The notes below the pieces were generated by a model that was not told where the DNA came from, ran no database searches, and saw only the letters and a list, made by a program, of their open reading frames with translations. A DNA stretch of 20,227 bases from NCBI GenBank assembly GCA_964494475.1, contig CAZBRS010000078.1, forward strand, positions 1-20,227, read 5' to 3'. Source of the stretch: CAZBRS01 sp964494475 (lineage in GTDB: Bacteria > Myxococcota_A > UBA9042 > CAZBRS01). Below, one piece after another: positions 15,017-20,227 of the stretch. Positions within the stretch are counted from its first letter, which is position 1; every line of letters begins with the position of its first letter. Made by a program: the position numbers and the translations under genes.

Positions 15017-16128
15017 TACGGACGGGTCGGCTCGAGCAGCCGCTGGCAGTTGCCTTCGGTGAAGCCGACCAGCTCGAGCACCTCGCGGGGATCGCGGGCA
15101 GAGGGAACGGGCGCGTTCAGCGGCTCATGCCGGCAGAGCTCGACCAGGAAGCGATCGATGCAGATGGGCGCGAGGCGGCAGCGGGTGCACTCGTCGCGCG
15201 TCGCGGTGGAGGGGGTGGCGGGATCCCAGGTGTTCATGGGCTTGACGCGGGTCTGGTCGTGGATGTTCTCGAGCACCGGATCGCTCTCGGGCCCGCCCTG
15301 GTGGTAGTAGAGGTTGGCCGACAGATCCTCGAAGCCGGGCATGGCGCACAGCGGAAAACCCCGCAGCACCAAGGGGAAAGGGTGCCTCCAGCCCGACAGC
15401 AGGTCCGAGACCGCTTCGCGCACCAGGCCAAGCGGCACGAAGAAGTCGCGCTCGTAGCGTGCGAGCACGTCGGGCTCGTGCGAGATGGGCGAGACCGCCT
15501 TCAGCTGCACGAGGAACGGAGTGTCGGGCATGCGGGAGGCCGCCAGCGAGATGACCTCGTCGAGCCGCCGGTAATTGAACTGCGAGACCACGACCGTGGG
15601 CCCCGAGGGGAACAGCTTGCCTCGAGGCTCGACCGATCGCGCCTCGCGGTTCAGGTCGTTGATGTTCGAGAGGGCCTGGAGCAACCCCTGGAAGCCCCTC
15701 GCGGGCACGCGCGTGATGCCCTCGTACACGTCCTCGTCCGGGTACGAGAACGAGAACTCGACGCTGTCGATCCCGGCCTCCACGGCGGCGTCGAGGAAGC
15801 GTCGGCTCTTGAAGCGCAGCGCATTGGTCGACACGCCGACCCAGAGCCCCAGGCTCTTCGCGTAGGCGATGTGGTCGAGCAGGTCGGGGTTCAGCGTGGG
15901 CTCGGCGCCCATGAAGATCACACAGCCGCAGGGCGCGGCCGTGTCGCGGATCAGCGCGCGCACGGTCTCGCGGTCGAGGTCGTGGCGGCCCCGCCGATCG
16001 CCCTCGAAGCAGTAGACGCAGCGCTGCTGGCAGCGCGTGGTGGTGTTCAGCGCCAGGTGACTCATCGAGAACACCCGGTGCCAGTCGACGTCGGGGTGGT
16101 GGTCGAGGAGGCGACGGATGCGGTGCAT
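15016..16128 (-). CDS. SPASM-like radical SAM enzyme paired with the PP-loop ATPase (370 aa)
   Basis: The N-terminal domain has the canonical cluster motif CQQRCVYC (Cys33, 37, 40) and a GAEPTLNP motif (74-81) that replaces the usual GGEP. The C-terminal part contains Cys261 in GFPLCAMPGFED and a Cys group at 314, 317, 323 and 332, plus Cys361. This is like the auxiliary cluster region of SPASM/twitch enzymes that modify peptides or small molecules. The gene begins immediately after the stop of the PP-loop gene (TGAATG) and has a GGAGG site inside that gene's end, so the two products are almost certainly made together. MoaA is unlikely, because the C-terminal MoaA cysteine spacing and Gly-Gly tail are absent. 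The substrate is unknown. Confidence 0.88.
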   Translation of the reverse strand: MHRIRRLLDHHPDVDWHRVFSMSHLALNTTTRCQQRCVYCFEGDRRGRHDLDRETVRALIRDTAAPCGCVIFMGAEPTLNPDLLDHIAYAKSLGLWVGVSTNALRFKSRRFLDAAVEAGIDSVEFSFSYPDEDVYEGITRVPARGFQGLLQALSNINDLNREARSVEPRGKLFPSGPTVVVSQFNYRRLDEVISLAASRMPDTPFLVQLKAVSPISHEPDVLARYERDFFVPLGLVREAVSDLLSGWRHPFPLVLRGFPLCAMPGFEDLSANLYYHQGGPESDPVLENIHDQTRVKPMNTWDPATPSTATRDECTRCRLAPICIDRFLVELCRHEPLNAPVPSARDPREVLELVGFTEGNCQRLLEPTRP

Positions 16129-18189
16129 TCAGCCTCCGGACTCGACGGCGGAAAGGCCCGCCGCGAACAACCGCACGGCCGCCAGCTTCGCCGGCGTGTC
16201 GACCGGCGTATCGGCCGCGTGAAGGATCGCCGTGGCCCGACTGGCCGCGACGCCTCGCACGCCCTCGACCTGCGCCTCGAGCGAGAGATCGAGGGGCCCC
16301 TGGACACCCCGCAGCGACACGAGCACGCTGGCGGCCGGGGTCGCGACCGGCCACGAGGCCCGGTAGCCGAACCGTTCACGAAGCGCCCTCGCGACGCGCA
16401 GCAACGCCACCTCGACGCGGAGCTGCACCTCGGACCCTTTCGCGCGCTCGATGACCTCGGCCGGATCGATGCGGTCGGAGTCGACGCGCCAGGCCCGCGG
16501 GTCGAGCCAGGTGGCGACGAGCCGCGCCACCCGCCGCCACGCCGACTGCCCGTCGGCCGGCAGCGCGCGCGGCAAGACCAGGTGGCCGGGGCGCAGCGCA
16601 TCGAGCGGCCCCCGGGGCACGCAATCGAGCACCAACCGCCCTCCGGCGCTGACGATGACGCGTACGGCCTCCTCGATGGCCTGCGCCTCGGCACGCCAAG
16701 GAGCCGAAAACGAACCGGGCGCGGCACGATCGAGCGCCGTCAGGAGGTGCTGCACGCTCGCGAGCACCACGATCTCGGCCAGACGCGCCTCGGGCCGCGG
16801 CAGCGTGGGGGCCGCTGCCGCCGGCGCGGCCACGAGAGCCGCGGGCGCCGGCGCGGCTCGAAGAGACACCGTGACCCGCGGGCGCAGGAGGTCGGCGGGA
16901 GCGGCGAGCGGCGGCACCGTCAGGCCCTCGAAGCGAGCCTGCTCGTCGGCGCTCATGGGCGCCGCCGTGCGCTGGATGCGCTCGACCACCTCGTCGCGCC
17001 AGGCCGAAGGGATCGCGTCGGCCATGGGTGGGTACCACTTCTCGAAGACCGACAGATCGGGGCCGGCGACCGCCTGGCGATGGAGCTCGACGGCGAGCGG
17101 GTGCCGACAATCCAGGCGTTGGAACAGGTAGTACCAGACATGGTGCCAGTCGAAGACGGGTCGCGCGAAGATGGACGCGAGGTACGGAAACGCCAGGAAG
17201 TGCTCGAACAGCGCGGCGGGCACCTCGCGGCCCGCGAGCACGTACTCGAGCAGCAGCTTCTTGAAGCACTTGTCGCAGCGCAGGCAATAGTTGCCGTTCG
17301 AAGGGAAGTAGCAAGACGTGGCCCGCCCCTTGAACGGACTGGCGGCCACGATGGCCGCCGTGCCGATCTCGGTGAGCCCCAGCACCGGATAGCCGAGGGC
17401 GAGCCCGGCCAACCGGAGCTCGAACGGCTGGTCGGCGCCGGACCGGAGGACGTCGGCCGCTCCGCGCTCGAAACGCCACTCGGTCACGCCTTCGTGATAG
17501 CCACCGAAGAAGCGCGGGCAGAGCACGTCGCCGTTGGCCACGTTCCCCAGGCCCAACGCGTCGGCCAGGTAGAGCGCCGGCAGGTGGAAACCCGCCGAGT
17601 GGTGCAGCGGGTAGGGCTCGTAGAGGTGCTCGTGCTCGGTGCTCACGCCGTGAACCGCCCAGCCGCTCCGCCCAAGGCTGTTGCAGAGCCAGCGCTGCTG
17701 CCTGGGGTCGATCAGGGCTTCCTGGTTCAGGACGTCCTGACCGGGCGGAAAATGCGGCACGCGATCGAGGAAGAGCAAGGCCGTGCCGCGCGGCATGACC
17801 ATGGCGGCCGCCAGCGAATCGACCCCCCCCGAGAAGAGCAGCGCCGGGCGCGGCCGTTCGGGCGCCTTGCGCGGAGTGAGGGCGGCGTCGACGCGGGGGA
17901 ACTGCACGCCATGGTGTCGCAGCATGCCCGCCGCGAACGCCTCGGACACGTCGAACGGCACCTCGAGCCGCGATCCGATCATGGGCCGCAACATCAGCCA
18001 GAGCGCGGCCGCGTGAGCGTCGGCGTGCATCGTCCCGAACACGGGCGGCAGGTGCACCTCGAAGAGGTCTCGAACCCGCGTGAGCCTGCGTTTCGCGTTG
18101 TGTTGCTGGCCGAACTCCTGCGGGTCGTCGGCTTCGGGCGACAGCCGATAGGCGAAACCGTACGACTCGCGCGCGATCGAGAGCTTCAT
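16129..18189 (-). CDS. PP-loop ATPase with QueC-like zinc site and a novel C-terminal domain (686 aa)
   Basis: Residues 1-115 include a helical segment (MHADAHAAALWL, MIGSRLEVPF) that recalls the uncharacterised DUF6395 group. FSGGVDS (119-125) is the PP-loop that binds ATP and forms an adenylated intermediate. Cys293, 302, 305 and 308 have spacing x8, x2, x2, the same as the zinc cysteines of QueC, and SCY precedes them as in QueC. The length is three times that of QueC. Residues 425-465 are a Pro/Ala linker, followed by about 220 residues I do not recognise. The end (GVRGVAASRATAIL, 643-656) could be a helix-hairpin-helix-like element. The gene lies 32 bases behind tupC with only a poor ribosome site, and is coupled to the radical SAM gene. 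Amide, nitrile or thio-type chemistry is an inference from the PP-loop class. Confidence 0.82.
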   Translation of the reverse strand: MKLSIARESYGFAYRLSPEADDPQEFGQQHNAKRRLTRVRDLFEVHLPPVFGTMHADAHAAALWLMLRPMIGSRLEVPFDVSEAFAAGMLRHHGVQFPRVDAALTPRKAPERPRPALLFSGGVDSLAAAMVMPRGTALLFLDRVPHFPPGQDVLNQEALIDPRQQRWLCNSLGRSGWAVHGVSTEHEHLYEPYPLHHSAGFHLPALYLADALGLGNVANGDVLCPRFFGGYHEGVTEWRFERGAADVLRSGADQPFELRLAGLALGYPVLGLTEIGTAAIVAASPFKGRATSCYFPSNGNYCLRCDKCFKKLLLEYVLAGREVPAALFEHFLAFPYLASIFARPVFDWHHVWYYLFQRLDCRHPLAVELHRQAVAGPDLSVFEKWYPPMADAIPSAWRDEVVERIQRTAAPMSADEQARFEGLTVPPLAAPADLLRPRVTVSLRAAPAPAALVAAPAAAAPTLPRPEARLAEIVVLASVQHLLTALDRAAPGSFSAPWRAEAQAIEEAVRVIVSAGGRLVLDCVPRGPLDALRPGHLVLPRALPADGQSAWRRVARLVATWLDPRAWRVDSDRIDPAEVIERAKGSEVQLRVEVALLRVARALRERFGYRASWPVATPAASVLVSLRGVQGPLDLSLEAQVEGVRGVAASRATAILHAADTPVDTPAKLAAVRLFAAGLSAVESGG
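16133..16137 (-). promoter_or_regulatory. Ribosome site of the radical SAM gene inside the PP-loop gene end
   Basis: GGAGG overlaps the last two codons (GGA GGC) of the PP-loop gene and stands four bases before the radical SAM ATG. With the TGAATG junction this indicates coupled translation. Confidence 0.8.
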
Positions 18190-18221
18190 AACGGGTCAGT
18201 ATCCCCACCGCCCGGGAAGGG

Positions 18222-18869
18222 TCAAGCAGGGTCGCCGGCCTCGACCACCCGCGAGACCAGGCGCCGGGCCTGGGCTGCGTCGTGGGTCGCGAGCAGCAAC
18301 GTCGTTCCCCCGGCCACGAGCTCGGCCACCAGGGCCTCGACCAGGGGCACGGCGGCGGCGTCGAGGTGGGTGAAGGGCTCGTCGAGCAGCAGGAGCTCGG
18401 GCTCGAGCACGAAGGCCCGCGCCAGGGCGACCAGGCGCTGCTCGCCCCCCGAGAGGTGAGGGGCGCTGCGCGCGGCCAGGTGCGCGATGCCCAGGCGTGG
18501 CAGCCAGCGCTCGATGCGCGCACGGCGCTCGGCCCGCGGCAGGCCTCGGAAGCGCAGGCCCCAGGCCAGGTTGCCCTGCACGCTGCCGGCCAGGAGCAGG
18601 GGCGCCTGGGCCGCGTAGACCACTCGGCGCCGCAGGTGGCGCGCGCCGGGCGCCGCGCCCTGGTGGAAGAGCTCGCCGAAGGCGTCGACGCGGCCCGCGG
18701 TGAGATCGACGAGGCCCGCCGCGGCCAGCAGCAGCGTGGTCTTGCCCGAGCCGTTCGGACCCGCGACGGCCACGGCCTCGCCCCGCAGGACCTCCAGGTC
18801 GGGCACGCGCACCGCGCGCCCTTCGCGCGTGACGCACACGCCCTCGAGGCGGAGCACGGGGGTGGTCAT
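18222..18869 (-). CDS. tupC: Tungstate ABC transporter ATP-binding protein
   Basis: This 215-residue ATPase drives tungstate import through TupB. It has Walker A GPNGSGKTT (37-45), the Q-loop region near Gln88, the ABC signature LSGGEQ (139-144), Walker B LLLLDEP (159-165) and the switch His196. No extra C-terminal regulatory domain is present, unlike ModC. The ATG start overlaps the tupB stop (ATGA) and has a GGAGG site. A longer upstream frame is out-of-frame tupB sequence. The specificity comes from the neighbours, since the ATPase alone would not show it. Confidence 0.9.
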   Translation of the reverse strand: MTTPVLRLEGVCVTREGRAVRVPDLEVLRGEAVAVAGPNGSGKTTLLLAAAGLVDLTAGRVDAFGELFHQGAAPGARHLRRRVVYAAQAPLLLAGSVQGNLAWGLRFRGLPRAERRARIERWLPRLGIAHLAARSAPHLSGGEQRLVALARAFVLEPELLLLDEPFTHLDAAAVPLVEALVAELVAGGTTLLLATHDAAQARRLVSRVVEAGDPA

Positions 18870-19561
18870 CGGGGCCTCCGCTCGGCCGCGCGCAGCACCG
18901 CCACGGCCCCGTTCACGGCCAGCGCCACCCCGAGCAGCACCACGCCGAGCGCGAGGCCCAGGGCGAACTCGCCCTTGCCCGTCTCGAGGGCGATGCCGGT
19001 GGCCAGGTTGCGCGTCTCGCCCTTCAGGTTGCCGCCCAGCATCATCGACACGCCCACCTCGGAGAACACGCGCCCGAACGCCGCCGCGCCCGCGGCCGCC
19101 AGCGCGTAGCGACCCTCGCGCACCAGCAGCCACGCCGTGGCCAGGCGGCCGGCGCCCAGGGACCACGCCGTGGGCCGCAGGCGCGGATCGCTGTGCTCCA
19201 TGGCGCCGATGGCCAGACCCGCGACGATGGGGAAGGCCAGCACGGCCTGACCGACCACCATGGCCGCGCGCGTGTAGAGCAGCCCGACGTCGCCGAGGGG
19301 CCCGCTGCGGCTGAGCAGCGCGTAGACCACGAGCCCCACGACCACGGTGGGCAAGGCCATCAGCGCGTTGATCGTCGTGACGACCACTCGGCGACCGGGG
19401 AAGCGCGCCAGGCCCAGCATGACGCCCAGAGGCAGGCCCAGGGCCAGCGCCAGCAGCGTGGCGACCGCCGATACCGTGATCGAGACGCGCGCGGCGCCCA
19501 GCACCTCGGGGTCGAGGGTCGCGAGCAAGCGCAGGGCCTCGCGGAGGGCGTCGGTGATCAC
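18866..19561 (-). CDS. tupB: Tungstate ABC transporter permease
   Basis: The 231-residue inner-membrane protein has about five to six hydrophobic segments. It shows the TupB signatures: NALMALPTVVVGLVVY, the LLSRSGPLG loop, and the coupling region FSEVGVSMMLGGN with KGETRNLATGIALETGKGEFALG. These distinguish it from the molybdate permease ModB. The start is a GTG overlapping the tupA stop (GTGA), with a GGGAG site upstream. An earlier start is excluded by tupA. Confidence 0.92.
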   Translation of the reverse strand: MITDALREALRLLATLDPEVLGAARVSITVSAVATLLALALGLPLGVMLGLARFPGRRVVVTTINALMALPTVVVGLVVYALLSRSGPLGDVGLLYTRAAMVVGQAVLAFPIVAGLAIGAMEHSDPRLRPTAWSLGAGRLATAWLLVREGRYALAAAGAAAFGRVFSEVGVSMMLGGNLKGETRNLATGIALETGKGEFALGLALGVVLLGVALAVNGAVAVLRAAERRPR

Positions 19562-20227
19562 GGCTTGGGGGCTCCCGTGGCGGGCAGGGCGTCGGGCACG
19601 AACAGGGCCTGGCCGTCCTTCTGGAACGCGCCGATGCGCGCCTGGGCCTCCGGCGACACCAGCCAGTCGAGGAAGGCCCGGGCCGCGGCGTGGTTCACGG
19701 AGGGCTGGCGCGCGGGGTTCACGGCCATTCCGCTGTACCGGTTCACGAGGCGCGGGTCTCCCTCGACCAGCAGCTCGAGCGCCACCCTGGCGAGCACGGT
19801 ACGGTACGTGGCCCGATCGGTGAGGCAGTAGCCCTTGCGCTCCGAGGCCACGATGAGCGTCTGGGCCTGGCCCTGCCCGGCCTCGACGTACCAGGGCGTC
19901 GTCGGCGTCAGCCCCGCCGTCTTCCAGAGCCGAAGCTCGGCGCGGTGGGTGCCCGACTGGTCGCCGCGCGACACGAAGAGGGCCCCCTTTGCCGCCACGG
20001 CCTGCAGCGCGACCACGGCGTCGCGGCCGCCGCGCACGCCCGCCGGATCGTCGGGGGGCCCGACCAGCACGAAGTCGTTGTGCATGAGGGCGCGCCGGTC
20101 GACGCCGCGCCCGTCGGCCACGAACTTCTCCTCGGCCTCGGGGTCGTGCACGAGCACGGCGTCGACGTCGCCCCGCTCGGCCAGCTTCAAGGCCTGGCCC
20201 GTGCCCACGGCCAGCACCTGCACCTTG
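19558..20227 (-). CDS. tupA: Tungstate-binding periplasmic protein (5' end outside window)
   Basis: The visible 222 residues run to the TGA at 19558. They match TupA: KVQVLAVGTGQALKLAERGD, LVHDPEAEEKFV, HNDFVLVGPPDDPAG, FVSRGDQSGTH, WYVEAGQGQAQTL and VEGDPRLVNRYSGMAVNP. About 50 residues, with the signal peptide and the oxyanion-binding TTTS motif, lie beyond the window. TupA binds tungstate with very high affinity and discriminates against molybdate. Expression signals are outside the window. It is the first visible gene of the run tupA-tupB-tupC-PP-loop-radical SAM. Confidence 0.93.
   Translation of the reverse strand, partial: KVQVLAVGTGQALKLAERGDVDAVLVHDPEAEEKFVADGRGVDRRALMHNDFVLVGPPDDPAGVRGGRDAVVALQAVAAKGALFVSRGDQSGTHRAELRLWKTAGLTPTTPWYVEAGQGQAQTLIVASERKGYCLTDRATYRTVLARVALELLVEGDPRLVNRYSGMAVNPARQPSVNHAAARAFLDWLVSPEAQARIGAFQKDGQALFVPDALPATGAPKP

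Noticed and set aside
15016..16128. MoaA (molybdopterin radical SAM enzyme)
   Set aside because: The C-terminal Cys pattern and end differ from MoaA, and there is no moaC nearby.
16129..16140. C-terminal Gly-Gly of the PP-loop protein as a ubiquitin-like or MoaD-like tail
   Set aside because: The codons form the ribosome site of the next gene, which explains the Gly-Gly without any carrier role. No beta-grasp pattern precedes it.
16129..18189. True QueC of queuosine synthesis
   Set aside because: The protein is three times too long and no queD, queE or queF is nearby. Only the zinc spacing and PP-loop are shared.
18222..20227. Molybdate transporter modABC
   Set aside because: The permease and binding-protein motifs are those of TupB and TupA, and the ATPase lacks the ModC regulatory domain.

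Overview
The window is very GC-rich, densely coded DNA (every gap between genes is under 200 bases) from a Gram-negative bacterium. Lipoproteins with a lipobox followed by Asp/Ala-rich low-complexity linkers and many cysteines, together with outer-membrane barrel-like proteins, suggest Myxococcota or a related former deltaproteobacterial lineage. This placement is inferred from style only. A tungsten enzyme and its ferredoxins suggest an anaerobic or facultative lifestyle.

Left part (1-5452): a partial outer-membrane protein, a 618-residue lipoprotein and a small radical SAM enzyme on the minus strand, then a divergent plus-strand lipoprotein built of five cysteine-rich modules. Middle part (5462-9666): glpK (glycerol kinase, minus), then rpmB (ribosomal protein bL28, plus) behind a clear sigma-70-type promoter. 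Overlapping the rpmB 3' end is a TTG-initiated gene that fuses a 5'-nucleotidase-like module, which has lost its metal-binding residues, to a probable beta-barrel.

Right part (9661-20227): this appears to be a tungsten and aldehyde region. A minus-strand operon encodes a tungsten-type aldehyde:ferredoxin oxidoreductase (AOR) with four extra [4Fe-4S] sites, a MoaD-like sulfur carrier ending in Gly-Gly, a 2x[4Fe-4S] ferredoxin and a TerC-family membrane protein. Spacings are 11, 2 and -4 bases. A plus-strand NAD(P)-type aldehyde dehydrogenase diverges from it. Further right, a second minus-strand run reads tupA-tupB-tupC (tungstate ABC transporter), then a 686-residue PP-loop ATPase with a QueC-like four-cysteine zinc site, then a SPASM-like radical SAM enzyme.

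A plausible reading is that TupABC imports tungstate, the cofactor machinery (partly MoaD-like) delivers tungstopterin to AOR, and AOR passes electrons from aldehyde oxidation through its own clusters to the ferredoxin. The NAD-linked dehydrogenase would be an alternative aldehyde sink. The PP-loop/radical SAM pair has no assigned function. Its position directly behind tupC makes it the most interesting candidate for an undescribed system here.
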